Below, piece after piece: positions 33,991 through 42,987 of a DNA stretch of 47,243 bases. The stretch is from NCBI GenBank assembly GCA_031278975.1, contig JAITJL010000013.1, positions 1-47,243 on the forward strand, read 5' to 3'. A model generated the notes under the pieces. The model saw only the letters and a program-made list of their open reading frames with translations, was not told the DNA's origin and did not search any database. This DNA is from Puniceicoccales bacterium. Lineage in GTDB: Bacteria > Verrucomicrobiota > Verrucomicrobiia > Opitutales > UBA9783. A program made the position numbers and the translations under genes. Position 1 is the first letter of the stretch; the number at the start of each line of letters is the position of its first letter.

Positions 33991-35388
33991 AGGTTGCATA
34001 GGCGAGTTAGTACGTGTGTTTGATAGCATCGAGCTTACGGTTGACAATAAACCAGAAACGTAGGGTAATTTAGGTGCCTTATCTTCCTGTTTTTCCCAAG
34101 TCATTTTTGTCTTTGACGAGGGGAAGTACACGTATACGTACTTGAATGTTTTATCTTCAACATGATCTTGCACTTCAAATTGATTGGGCTGTCCCAACGT
34201 ATTCTTGTAGGCTTTCAAATCCAATGCATTTAATAGCATACTTTCTTGCGTCTCCTTAAGCCAAGTATCCGGATTTTGCACAAGGCGTAAGTTGTGATTC
34301 CCGTAAAGGCCAAATACGGGCATTAAAGCGCCCAATCTATGGGCAAGTGAAGTTGGAATTTCTCCGCACAACGTATAATTTAGCAAACGATTGTCCAGCA
34401 AACGAAATTGATTAACGCTTTGTAGCCGATAACCTTCTTGGGACCTAATAAACTCATGAAACCATGAGCTACTGGAATCTTGAAATTGTAATGCCGAAGA
34501 TATGAAGAGGGTGATAGGAACATTGCCATCGATGTACAGCTGAAATCGTAAATTGCCAAAACAATGATCCATGCCCACAGGATTATTGTTGGCCAACCAC
34601 TGTAAAAGATTCATGTGCGTAAAGCAGAATGGACACATGTCCTGTGTGCTGTGACCGTGTAACTCGATGCGTACAATTTTACGTTTTCTTTGCCGCTCTT
34701 TAGCGAGGTCTGCAATTCTTTTACAGTAGGTATGCAAAAACCATATGGCCCACGCTTCGCTGTCGTTGGGACGAATAAAGGTTTGTGGTCGTATTTGTCC
34801 TACTGCCTGTTGCTTACCTCGATTGTAAAGTTTATAGAAGTACTTACGTAAAACGGCTAAAAATGCATCTTTCGCAGGGGGATATTGCGTACCGGGATTT
34901 TTTAGCATGCAATAAAAATTCTCCGTGTCGGTAGCTTTTTGATTCTCCAGAGAAGTTTTTTGTTGGTTATACCATAGTGTCCATAAATTCATTAGAGTCG
35001 CACATGGAGAAAATGAAGGCTGTTCACTGCCGCAAAAAACCCACCAATCTTCATGGTATAGCGGAACATGTTGCGATCGTGCAATTTTTCGCACAAGCGA
35101 TTTCTCTGCCACAGGGAACAATTTTTCACTTACTGGAATTTCCGTATACGTACCGTCTTTAAAATAGATGACAAATGCACACACAAAATGATTTTTCTCT
35201 TTCTCTTCTTCCCGCTCTAGTCCAGCCAATGAAGCTGCGTAAAACAACCGTGCATGTAAATTTCGAATATGCGGCGGCAAGGATTCATATGGACAAGTGG
35301 TGCTCACTGGAAAACCGCATGCAAGGATTAGTCGGTAGCCAACGAGGCAATAGGCAGCCATGAAAGTAACAAACTTAAACATCTTCAC
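33976..35388 (-). CDS. Exported protein with possible deaminase-like motif; C-terminus truncated next to OTU relic
   Basis: A 470-residue protein. A hydrophobic N-terminus (MFKFVTFMAAYCLVGYRLILACG) acts as signal peptide or lipoprotein leader. Positions 209-211 read DSE within NDSEAWAIWFLHTY, followed 41 residues later by a strand and VRIELHGHSTQDMCPFCFTHM (Cys 252, Cys 255). A [HCD]xE helix followed by a strand and CxxC resembles the zinc site of deaminase-fold toxins. This is a pattern-level match only, and the first ligand would be Asp rather than His or Cys. The gene ends QPTFRR where an OTU fragment begins in another frame, so it may once have continued into an OTU domain. An alternative is an unrelated secreted zinc-ribbon protein. 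Confidence 0.55.
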   Translation of the reverse strand: MKMFKFVTFMAAYCLVGYRLILACGFPVSTTCPYESLPPHIRNLHARLFYAASLAGLEREEEKEKNHFVCAFVIYFKDGTYTEIPVSEKLFPVAEKSLVRKIARSQHVPLYHEDWWVFCGSEQPSFSPCATLMNLWTLWYNQQKTSLENQKATDTENFYCMLKNPGTQYPPAKDAFLAVLRKYFYKLYNRGKQQAVGQIRPQTFIRPNDSEAWAIWFLHTYCKRIADLAKERQRKRKIVRIELHGHSTQDMCPFCFTHMNLLQWLANNNPVGMDHCFGNLRFQLYIDGNVPITLFISSALQFQDSSSSWFHEFIRSQEGYRLQSVNQFRLLDNRLLNYTLCGEIPTSLAHRLGALMPVFGLYGNHNLRLVQNPDTWLKETQESMLLNALDLKAYKNTLGQPNQFEVQDHVEDKTFKYVYVYFPSSKTKMTWEKQEDKAPKLPYVSGLLSTVSSMLSNTRTNSPMQPTFRR

Positions 35389-35839
35389 AAATTTTCAATG
35401 AAGCACTTTTCACTCCAAATTTTTAATACTCCAAATATTATATATCTATAATTACGCTTAACGCGTAAAAGACATCAACAGGCTACTTGTCTAGAAATCT
35501 CGAAGACTTGCAATACATAGGGCTATGTGGGTAAAAGTATTTGATCGCATGGTTCCCAAAATTCCAAGAAATTGAGCAAGCGGTATGGTTACAAGAGTTA
35601 TAAAATTTCTCTCTTACCTTTTCTTGGAGGAAGAGGTCATTGCATACATTCACCAAAAGGCTTGCCAAGAGGTAAGGGACAGACTTTAAATGTATCAGCA
35701 TACTTGCTCATATTTGTGTTTAGCGCGTTGGCAGGTTTTAAATTTCGCCATTTCGTGAAATGGGCATAAGTCGTTTGTTTTCACGGTGTTAAGCCTTTGT
35801 TGCAAAGACAGATAGGTAAAAAGTGGGTATCTGGGCAAA
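35389..35839. other. Intergenic region with possible decayed paralogue
   Basis: About 450 bases upstream of gspE. At 35560-35690 on the plus strand, broken frames read FQEIEQAVWLQEL, then a stop, and FLEEEVIAYIHQK in a shifted frame. These resemble WLQEIELDEKIKAYLEER of the 170-aa protein at 33269. The remaining bases hold nothing I recognise. Confidence 0.35.
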
Positions 35840-37132
35840 GTGATTGTTATGAAACCGATTGTAAATGTTATTCAAGCTGCATACACCGTTTTAAAAACCA
35901 AAATTTTACGTCGTATTGCACCCGAAACTGGTCCTTCAGGTTTCTCTGTAACGATTCAAAATCTGCTTAAACAATCTGCCTGGTTACTGTTACCATTGAG
36001 CAGCTCAAAATCTATTTTGTTGGTCTCACAAGCACTTTGCAAGAGCCGTATACAAAAGTTGGAAGCGTATTTAAACAAATCCATCGTGGTACGTATTGTT
36101 TCTTTAAATCACTTACGACAATGGATCCAGTGGCATCGTCAACATCGTTTGTCGGCATCGAACAGTGTTACAAGTACAAATCAATCGGTGCATAAAATTT
36201 TATGCGAGGCTCAAGAACTTTCAGCTTCCGACTGTTATATTCAACGGACCGAAACTTGTTACAAAACCTTTTATCGCGTCCGCGGAGCTTTAACAACTCC
36301 AAAAGAATTGTCCCATATCCACGGACAACAGTTACTGATGAGTTTTTTAATTCTAGCGCACCTCAATCTGGATAAAACCGGCCATCCTCAAGAGGGACAT
36401 TTTCGTTACCCGTTGACGGAAAGTTCCATTTTCTGCCGTTTATCTTACGTTGCGAGTGACACCGCGCAAAGTTTAGTGTTAAGACTATTTCACGACACAT
36501 CGAAACAATTCGAACTATGTTCTCTGGGTATGCCCACTTTGCTTGTCAATGACCTCAAACAAACGCTCAAAACACACAAGAGCGGCATGATCCTTCTAAC
36601 GGGTCCCACGGGAAGTGGCAAAACAACAACGCTCTACAGTTTAATTCATTTTCTTGCCGGCGAACGTAAGAAGATTATTACGCTTGAAGATCCCATAGAA
36701 GCTGAAATTGAGGGCGCTGTACAAACCGAAATCAATGAAAACGTCGGCTACGATTTTGCAGTTGGGCTTAAAGCTGTATTACGCCAAGATCCAGATGTCA
36801 TTGTTGTAGGCGAAATAAGAGATACCGTCGCCGCACTTCACGCATTTCACGCCTGTTTGTCAGGATACTTGGTCATTACAACCTTGCATGCAAAGTCTTT
36901 AGAAGAAGTCCCTTTTCGTTGCGCAGAACTAGGCATCGAAATAAGTACCTTTAACGACAACATTTTATACATCATTCACCAAGTACTTAAGAATTCGTCC
37001 CACACAAGCAATCAAGATAACTTACCTTTCCAACGTCAAGCAGTTTTTAACTATAAAAAATCCAGTTTAAGCAGTCACTGCGTACAAATAAATGCTTCCG
37101 ATTACGCGGCAACCCTCACTGTGCGTGCGTAG
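35840..37132 (+). CDS. gspE: Type II secretion/type IV pilus assembly ATPase (GspE/PilB family)
   Basis: A secretion ATPase of about 430 residues, shorter than usual GspE (about 500 or more). It has LLTGPTGSGKTTTLYSLIHFL (Walker A, about 255-265), ITLEDPIEAEIEGAVQTEIN (Asp box), RQDPDVIVVGEIRD (Walker B) and VITTLHAKS (His box). The N-terminal domain is reduced, and the C-terminal tetracysteine zinc site of typical GspE is missing; the C-terminus ends NASDYAATLTVRA. It would power pseudopilus assembly with GspF. Start GTG 35840 or ATG 35849 are both possible. Confidence 0.9.
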   Translation: MIVMKPIVNVIQAAYTVLKTKILRRIAPETGPSGFSVTIQNLLKQSAWLLLPLSSSKSILLVSQALCKSRIQKLEAYLNKSIVVRIVSLNHLRQWIQWHRQHRLSASNSVTSTNQSVHKILCEAQELSASDCYIQRTETCYKTFYRVRGALTTPKELSHIHGQQLLMSFLILAHLNLDKTGHPQEGHFRYPLTESSIFCRLSYVASDTAQSLVLRLFHDTSKQFELCSLGMPTLLVNDLKQTLKTHKSGMILLTGPTGSGKTTTLYSLIHFLAGERKKIITLEDPIEAEIEGAVQTEINENVGYDFAVGLKAVLRQDPDVIVVGEIRDTVAALHAFHACLSGYLVITTLHAKSLEEVPFRCAELGIEISTFNDNILYIIHQVLKNSSHTSNQDNLPFQRQAVFNYKKSSLSSHCVQINASDYAATLTVRA

Positions 37133-37330
37133 GGAAGTTGAAAAAAATTAGCCATTCCGTAAGATCTCAAAGTCTCCGCTGCACAGCAACGATGATTGGC
37201 GCGTTTTCTAAATGGTCATCAACAAATTTTCGACCTGAAATTCATTCGCAAAAATCACGATCCATGCTTGACTTTTCCAATTCACATTTCAATTTTAAAA
37301 ACATCACACATAAACGTGCTTAAGTAATTC

Positions 37331-39094
37331 ATGCAAAACTTTGCAAACCAATGCTTAGATATGGCCCGTTCCGTTTTGGGACACAATTTATCGGCCATTA
37401 ACGAAGATGGAACCGTGCTGCCATTTGGCAATGAAGTGGCTGTGTCGGAAGAAAGTGCCCACGCACTAGCTGCCATTGGTGAATTTTATAGAGCTACGCG
37501 TGAAACGACCTTAGGAACCTTTGACATCGTTGATCTGGGGGCTCGTTGCTTGACGCATCAAGCCTTTGCCGAAGGTGAAAACAATCGTGCCTTAGCTTAT
37601 TCAGCCTTGGGTCTATTGGCATTTGGACCTGCAAAACAAAGAAACCTGATTTGGGAACGCCTGATGGATCCAACGCGTGAGCAATTGGATAAACGCTTGT
37701 TGGCACGTACCCATGCCAAGGGTATTTCCCAGGCTTTCAACATAGCAAAAGCAGTTGCTCGTTATAGTATGGGGCTTACGAAAAAAGATGAAACAGGTCG
37801 ACTCATTGACAAGTTTTTAGAACAAATTCAAGAAACAAGTACCCATGGATTCTTTTCAGATGAGACGGAACACGGGATAGGTGGCGTATACGACGTTTCG
37901 GGGTTAATGTGCTTTATCTTCATTCGGCAAGCTTTAAAATTACATGTCAATTTATCCCTATGCGAGCGTAAGTTACCCAGTTTACGGACATTTGCAGAAA
38001 AATATTTAAAATTGTTTCCTGACCTTGTTCGTTCAGATGGACTCGGATGGGCTTATGGCAGAGGCGTCGGCGTTTATGGGCAAATGTATTGCATCAGTAT
38101 GATTTTACAATTCCTTCGCGATGGCTGGATTGGTACCGACAAAAGACCCATTTATTTGGATTTGTTACGCCGCTTATTTCAGTACTTTTTCGTTACCTAC
38201 TTGGATCAAGAAAACGGCGCATTGGTTGTGAACGATACCGAACGTTCTGCCTTACTTTCGCAAACAACACGCATCGTTAGTTTTGACGCCGCACGTTACT
38301 TATGTCAATGGTCACGGCTAGCAAATGTTGTCGGTATCTCGCTGAATGTACCCATAGGTACTCCCAAAACGAGTGGACGATTTATTATTTTCGATAAATC
38401 CAATCAAAAGGAGCAAGGCGTTTTCACCTACCAAAAGGCATCGTCTAAGCTGCATGTGCAATTACCATTAATCAGTGGACGCGGCAAAACCAATGAATCC
38501 GATGCTTTGGCATTTCCTCACTGCCCGGGAGTTTTCGATTGGCCCGTTAACACGTATTTGCCTATTTTATTACCCGAACTTACGTTGAGGGACATCAAAA
38601 TAATTCCTTCCTATTACGGTAAAAAATGTACCACCGGCCTAGGTTTAAACAATACTTTTTTTTTCCGCTACGAACAACCGGAACTCATTTCGTACGACGA
38701 AAACATGTTACCCGGTCTGGGAAGCTGTAAAATAAGTTGGACGTTTGCAAAAGATGAAGTCAAAGCAGATTTTTCCTTCAAATTTAAACAAGCAATCACC
38801 TTAGATGCCTTTAGATATGTAATTCCCGTTTGCGCTCCACATTCACGTTACCGCCTGGGAAATTCTTTTACACTGGGTAAGAATGGTTTACAGGTAGCCG
38901 TTTTAAAAGACGATTTTGGTGCAAACTGGAAAGAAATACAGGACGTCATGCAAAACCCAAAGTATAAGACATATTACGGGAAAATTTGTTACCTACAAAT
39001 TTTGGAGCGTACAATGCCTCTCAATCTACAAGCAAACAGGGAATACCAGCTGCAAATTCAATTGCAACCGGACATTCAATGGATTGCGAGATAA
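37331..39094 (+). CDS. Uncharacterised 587-aa protein, possible alpha-toroid/beta-sandwich glycan enzyme
   Basis: A complete frame without signal peptide. Residues 1-330 are helical with repeated aromatic motifs such as GGVYDVSGLMCFIFI and DGLGWAYGRGVGVYGQMYC, which look like the helix-loop-helix turns of (alpha/alpha)-toroid enzymes. Residues 340-587 are strand-rich (FFFRYEQPELISYD; VKADFSFKFKQAITLDAFRYVI). The layout recalls heparinase II/III-like or DUF2264-like proteins, but no catalytic signature is identified. If it is a glycan enzyme, it acts in the cytoplasm. It follows gspE by 198 bases. The name is tentative. Confidence 0.6.
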   Translation: MQNFANQCLDMARSVLGHNLSAINEDGTVLPFGNEVAVSEESAHALAAIGEFYRATRETTLGTFDIVDLGARCLTHQAFAEGENNRALAYSALGLLAFGPAKQRNLIWERLMDPTREQLDKRLLARTHAKGISQAFNIAKAVARYSMGLTKKDETGRLIDKFLEQIQETSTHGFFSDETEHGIGGVYDVSGLMCFIFIRQALKLHVNLSLCERKLPSLRTFAEKYLKLFPDLVRSDGLGWAYGRGVGVYGQMYCISMILQFLRDGWIGTDKRPIYLDLLRRLFQYFFVTYLDQENGALVVNDTERSALLSQTTRIVSFDAARYLCQWSRLANVVGISLNVPIGTPKTSGRFIIFDKSNQKEQGVFTYQKASSKLHVQLPLISGRGKTNESDALAFPHCPGVFDWPVNTYLPILLPELTLRDIKIIPSYYGKKCTTGLGLNNTFFFRYEQPELISYDENMLPGLGSCKISWTFAKDEVKADFSFKFKQAITLDAFRYVIPVCAPHSRYRLGNSFTLGKNGLQVAVLKDDFGANWKEIQDVMQNPKYKTYYGKICYLQILERTMPLNLQANREYQLQIQLQPDIQWIAR

Positions 39095-39278
39095 TGCTTA
39101 TTGCACTGCAACGGTGTGTATTCAACTTTTTAGCAGTCTTTTTGTACAACATTTCCAATGTCGGTTTTAGGGTTACCCAGCGTGAATAAAATAGATTTTT
39201 GTACAACTTTTAAAAAAAACAAGACATGGATGCATTTTGTACGTTGACAATTTCAAAAATCTGTTTTTATAAAGGGGT

Positions 39279-40388
39279 ATGAAACATGTTTCAGTTTGCG
39301 TTATAGGTATCGGTACATTATTATTGTCCGGTTGCCAAACAACGAAAGTGGGACCACGTGCACTCAAAAGTTCCCACAGTGCTTACAATCAGGCACTCGT
39401 CACTACATTAGATGAACAACTTTTAACCAATATTGTTCGCCTACGTTATCGTGATAACCCTGTCTTTCTGGAGGCTAACACAATTACTCAAAGCAATAAA
39501 GCCAACGGTAGCTTGGGGTTAGAGTTTTCGAAAACCTTTTTGGGGCGACCGACTAATGGCGCTTACAATGGTGCAGGGGGTGTTAAACCCAGTATGGGTT
39601 GCGAAGATGGATCACAAATTGTCCTAAAACCGTTGACGGGTAACGAGTTTATTAAGAAATTAATGACTCCCATTCAAAATCCCATCTTAATTTCCATGAT
39701 TCAATCCGGATGGCGAGCCGATCGCGTGTTTAATTTGTGCGTCGAAAGAATTAACAATCTTTACAATGCACCTACCGCGAGTGGACCTACACCTACATAT
39801 GCACCTGAGTACGCAAAATTTTACCGCTTTACCGAATTGCTACGTACCTTCCAACGCAATAACCTGATCAATTTTGGAGAGCAACCCCACGTCAGCTTTG
39901 CGGACCTCATGTTAAGAATTACGGAAAATCCTTCATTTGCAAAGGAAATAAAAGAGTTTAAAACATTGGCTAGCCTCAATCCCAACCTCAATGAATTTAA
40001 ATTCAAGAGTAGCTTTTTGGAGATGAGTCCGAAGAAATTAACCATTCGAGCGCGTTCTTTATTGGGTATATTTTTCTTCTTGTCCCAAGGTGTAGAAGTG
40101 CCAGAAGAAGACGAAACCCAAGGTTTGGTAACCATTACTCAAAATTTAGATGGATCCAAATTCGACTGGAATACGCTTTCAACACGGTTCTTAACCGTCC
40201 ATTGCAGCACATCTAAAATAAAGCCAAACAATGCTTACGTTGCCTGTCATTATCGCAACAAATGGTTTTTCATCGCGGATAACGACTTGGAATCCAAGAC
40301 GAGCTTTATGTTGCTCAATCAAATATTTACACTACAGTCTTCAAAGTATAAAGCTTCCGATCCAATCCTCGTATTGTCCGGATCTTAA
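39279..40388 (+). CDS. Conserved lipoprotein of unknown function
   Basis: A 369-residue lipoprotein. Signal peptide and lipobox are MKHVSVCVIGIGTLLLSGC (Cys 19). The segment YNQALVTTLDEQLLTNIVRLRYRDNPVFLEANTIT contains the conserved core LDEQLLxNIVRLRYRDxPxFL of a family found in diverse Gram-negative bacteria and, to my knowledge, without assigned function. It would be anchored in the outer or inner membrane facing the periplasm. A strong terminator follows, so it is probably transcribed alone. Confidence 0.82.
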   Translation: MKHVSVCVIGIGTLLLSGCQTTKVGPRALKSSHSAYNQALVTTLDEQLLTNIVRLRYRDNPVFLEANTITQSNKANGSLGLEFSKTFLGRPTNGAYNGAGGVKPSMGCEDGSQIVLKPLTGNEFIKKLMTPIQNPILISMIQSGWRADRVFNLCVERINNLYNAPTASGPTPTYAPEYAKFYRFTELLRTFQRNNLINFGEQPHVSFADLMLRITENPSFAKEIKEFKTLASLNPNLNEFKFKSSFLEMSPKKLTIRARSLLGIFFFLSQGVEVPEEDETQGLVTITQNLDGSKFDWNTLSTRFLTVHCSTSKIKPNNAYVACHYRNKWFFIADNDLESKTSFMLLNQIFTLQSSKYKASDPILVLSGS

Positions 40389-40416
40389 GATTCACTATTT
40401 ATTATAACCCTTCAAA

Positions 40417-40448
40417 GGCTCATTGTGATAATGGGCCTTTTTATTTTT
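40417..40448 (+). terminator. Rho-independent terminator after the conserved lipoprotein gene
   Basis: Stem GGCTCATT / AATGGGCC with a GTGAT loop, then TTTTTATTTTTT. It lies 29 bases after the stop codon. Confidence 0.9.
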
Positions 40449-40526
40449 TCAAATTTTTTAATTTTTATCGTATTTGCCCTTGACCTCCATTGGAAAATTC
40501 ATTGTCTTTAAAGTTTATTACGCAGA

Positions 40527-40603
<77 letters not shown>

Positions 40604-40664
40604 AAGGAGGGCAAACGAAAGTAATTTGAGGGGCTTTAGGTTGTATCATATTTATTGTTTATAG

Positions 40665-40678
40665 CTCGCAAAAGCGAG
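40665..40678. repeat. Short hairpin CTCGC-AAAA-GCGAG
   Basis: Perfect 5-bp inverted repeat around AAAA, 36 bases before the small gene at 40714. No T-run follows. Possible regulatory or stabilising hairpin. Confidence 0.3.
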
Positions 40679-40713
40679 AGCGGTGATTTTGATGTGAATC
40701 TAGATGTAATTGC

Positions 40714-40902
40714 ATGAACATCCAACAAGAGGCGAATGAAATTAAGCAGCGGTATTACCGACGAATGGAAAAATCAGCATTTAAACGTGTGACACTTGCC
40801 CCTCCCATTGCTCGTAGACTTTCTAAATTTCCCTTGTTGATTAAGGTGTTGACCCGCATAAAAGTTTTGAATACACATATAATTGGTTTTTTACAAAAAT
40901 AA
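40714..40902 (+). CDS. Small 62-aa protein, possibly a truncated sugar-modification gene
   Basis: ATG 40714, stop TAA 40900-40902, which overlaps the start of the aminotransferase gene (TAATG), so the two are coupled. The peptide begins NIQQEANEIKQRYYRRMEK, with a xEIxxRYxxR pattern seen at the start of some LPS-locus methyltransferases, and then a basic helical segment. It may be the leftover N-terminus of such an enzyme or a real small protein. Confidence 0.4.
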   Translation: MNIQQEANEIKQRYYRRMEKSAFKRVTLAPPIARRLSKFPLLIKVLTRIKVLNTHIIGFLQK

Positions 40903-42092
40903 TGAAACAGTCGGTTCCATTTTTTCAGCCTAGTCTCGGTCAAGATGAGCGAGAAAATGTTTTAAGTGTTATAAAAACTGGATGGTTAACAACAGGTATG
41001 TGGTGTCAAAAATTTGAACAAGCATTTGCAAAATATATTGGAGTAAAACATTGTGTTGCTGTTAATTCTGCAACGGCTGCACTTCACTTATCAGTGATTG
41101 CAAATGGCATTTGTCCCGGAGAAGCAGTACTTATACCAACGATGACATTCGTTTCAACTGCAGAAGTTTTGTATTATCACAATATCTATCCTATTTTAGT
41201 GGACTGTGACCCAAAAGATTTGACAATGTCGGCTCAAGATGCGCGTTGTAAGTTATTGCAGGCACGTGAAAAAGGAGTACGTGTTACGGGTATCATTCCC
41301 GTACATTACGCGGGTAAAATGGTACAAATGGATTGGGTTGAAAGTTTAGCCGAAGAATTCGGACTAAAGATCATCGAAGATGCTGCTCATTGTTGTGGTT
41401 CCAAGTATTTTTCAGATAGATATCAGAAATGGTTCACCAAATGTCCTACTTCGTTAACACAGTGCTATTCTTTTTATTGTACTAAATGCATAACCACAGG
41501 AGGTGAAGGTGGTATTGTCGCTACAGACTCCGATGAACTTGCCAATAAAATCCGAAGTTTATCTTTACATGGATTATCTACAAATGCTTGGGAACGTTTT
41601 GATGAAAAAGGTGAGAATTTTTACGATGTTAGCATGCTCGGCTACAAATATAATTTAACCGACATGGCAGCTGCTATGGGGTGTGCGCAATTAGCTAAAG
41701 CAGATCATCTTAGAGAGCGTCGGACTCAAGCTGTCGCCACTTATAAAAAAGCTTTAAAAGAAATTTCTTGTATTGACTACTTACAGAACAAGCCAGAACA
41801 TTTTGTACATGCATATCATTTATTTGTGATAAAGTTAAATACCGAGCAAGCACCGTTGTCCCGCAATCAACTTTTGCAGGAATTGAAAGCTAATCACATT
41901 GTTCCTTCTGTTCATTGGAAACCATTGCATTTACACTCATTTTATCAAAAACAAGGATTCCATGTGTCTGATTTTCCGAACGCAACCCATATTTTTGATC
42001 AGATTATCAGCTTACCTTTGTTTCCTGATATTACGGAAGAACAAATTTATTACGTTGCGAATACATTGAAAAAGCTTCTCGCCAACGGCTAG
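40902..42092 (+). CDS. DegT/DnrJ/EryC1-family sugar aminotransferase
   Basis: A 396-residue PLP enzyme that aminates a keto-sugar nucleotide. Motifs: QDERENVLSVIKTGWLTTG, VAVNSATAALHLS, PTMTFVSTAEVLYY, IIEDAAHCCGS, and the PLP-Lys box SFYCTKCITTGGEGG (Lys 195). The overall match is to ArnB/PseC/PglE-like proteins. It is followed after five bases by a sugar transferase, so the product is likely an amino sugar of a surface glycan or lipid-linked oligosaccharide. The Cys-rich PLP loop is slightly unusual (most have SFYATKNLTTGEGG). Confidence 0.93.
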   Translation: MKQSVPFFQPSLGQDERENVLSVIKTGWLTTGMWCQKFEQAFAKYIGVKHCVAVNSATAALHLSVIANGICPGEAVLIPTMTFVSTAEVLYYHNIYPILVDCDPKDLTMSAQDARCKLLQAREKGVRVTGIIPVHYAGKMVQMDWVESLAEEFGLKIIEDAAHCCGSKYFSDRYQKWFTKCPTSLTQCYSFYCTKCITTGGEGGIVATDSDELANKIRSLSLHGLSTNAWERFDEKGENFYDVSMLGYKYNLTDMAAAMGCAQLAKADHLRERRTQAVATYKKALKEISCIDYLQNKPEHFVHAYHLFVIKLNTEQAPLSRNQLLQELKANHIVPSVHWKPLHLHSFYQKQGFHVSDFPNATHIFDQIISLPLFPDITEEQIYYVANTLKKLLANG

Positions 42093-42097
42093 TTCCC

Positions 42098-42694
42098 GTG
42101 TTAAAGCGCATTTTTGATGTTCTAGTGTCTTTAGGTGGTTTGTGTTGGTTGTCGCCATTTTTATTATTAATAGGATTGTTGGTTTACATGCAAGAGGGAT
42201 GTCCAATTTTTTTTAAACAAAAACGTATTGGGCGTTATGGAAGTACTTTCTTTCTGTGGAAATTTAGAACGATGGTAAAATCCAAAACACAGGACATACA
42301 ATTAGCAACTACAGATGACGAGCGTATTACACCCATCGGTCGCATATTAAGGAAATACAAGATAGATGAATTACCTCAACTATGGAATGTTTTAAAAGGC
42401 GACATTAGCCTGGTTGGATACCGTCCAGAAGTTCCTTATTATGTAGAAAAATATACACCAGAACAAAAGAAGCTTTTACAATACAAACCTGGCATTGTCG
42501 ACCCCGCTACCTTATATTTCAAAGATGAAAATAACTTGCTGAACACTAGCAAAAATGTTGAATACGATTACATCCACAAAATCTTACCCGTAAAACTTAA
42601 ACTTAGTTTAGATTACGCCCAAAAGGCAACTTTTAGATCTGATTTAAAATGTATTTTGGAAACAGTCTTCAAACTTTTCAAAACACATTCTTAA
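42098..42694 (+). CDS. Polyprenyl-phosphate sugar phosphotransferase (bacterial sugar transferase)
   Basis: A 198-residue initiating transferase of the PglC/WbaP catalytic-domain type. It has one N-terminal re-entrant membrane helix (MLKRIFDVLVSLGGLCWLSP), then IFFKQKRIGRYGSTFFLWKFRTM, the RKYKIDELPQLWNVLKGDISLVGYRPE block, and KPGIVDPATLYF. It transfers a sugar-1-phosphate to undecaprenyl phosphate, beginning a surface glycan unit. GTG 42098 is the start; five bases separate it from the aminotransferase. Confidence 0.93.
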   Translation: MLKRIFDVLVSLGGLCWLSPFLLLIGLLVYMQEGCPIFFKQKRIGRYGSTFFLWKFRTMVKSKTQDIQLATTDDERITPIGRILRKYKIDELPQLWNVLKGDISLVGYRPEVPYYVEKYTPEQKKLLQYKPGIVDPATLYFKDENNLLNTSKNVEYDYIHKILPVKLKLSLDYAQKATFRSDLKCILETVFKLFKTHS

Positions 42695-42944
42695 TGGATA
42701 CTTTCCGTGGGTTCTTTACAAAAAATTCATAGGTTATGATTAAATTGCCTACGTATATTTTTAACTGTTTATTGAGGACTTCGTCTAAAGTTCGGCCTTT
42801 TTTACAATTTGCAGAATCTTTAGAATGTTGAGTAAGTAAAAAATCGTCTGAACACAAGTTAGCAATGTTAAGAATGTTACAAAAGCCAGTGACATCATCT
42901 TCTGAACTTATAGCCAGTGCCCCTTGTGGTAAATACCATAAAAA
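42678..42944 (-). pseudogene. Possible decayed gene (minus strand, no start codon)
   Basis: The minus strand is open for about 88 codons from 42944 to a TGA at 42678, with protein-like content: LWYLPQGALAISSEDDVTGF, a Cys-containing helix, and TLDEVLNKQLKIYVGN, ending NPRKVSIKNVF. No ATG, GTG or TTG opens this frame, while an ATG just upstream in another frame stops after 14 codons. The beginning resembles the end of a signal peptide (ALA before ISSEDD). It could be a frameshifted small exported protein or a chance open frame. Confidence 0.3.
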
Positions 42945-42987
42945 TTAACTTTTTACATTGACAACAAATCTATGGTTGGCAAAAACC

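Noticed and set aside
37138..37323. 61-codon open frame between gspE and the 587-aa gene
   Set aside because: Low-complexity Ser/Lys/Asn composition, no recognised motif and no ribosome-binding site; most likely chance.
42958..42987. TTG start for the sulfatase-like gene
   Set aside because: Possible but not preferred; ATG 42988 directly precedes the first membrane helix, and no ribosome-binding site supports the TTG.
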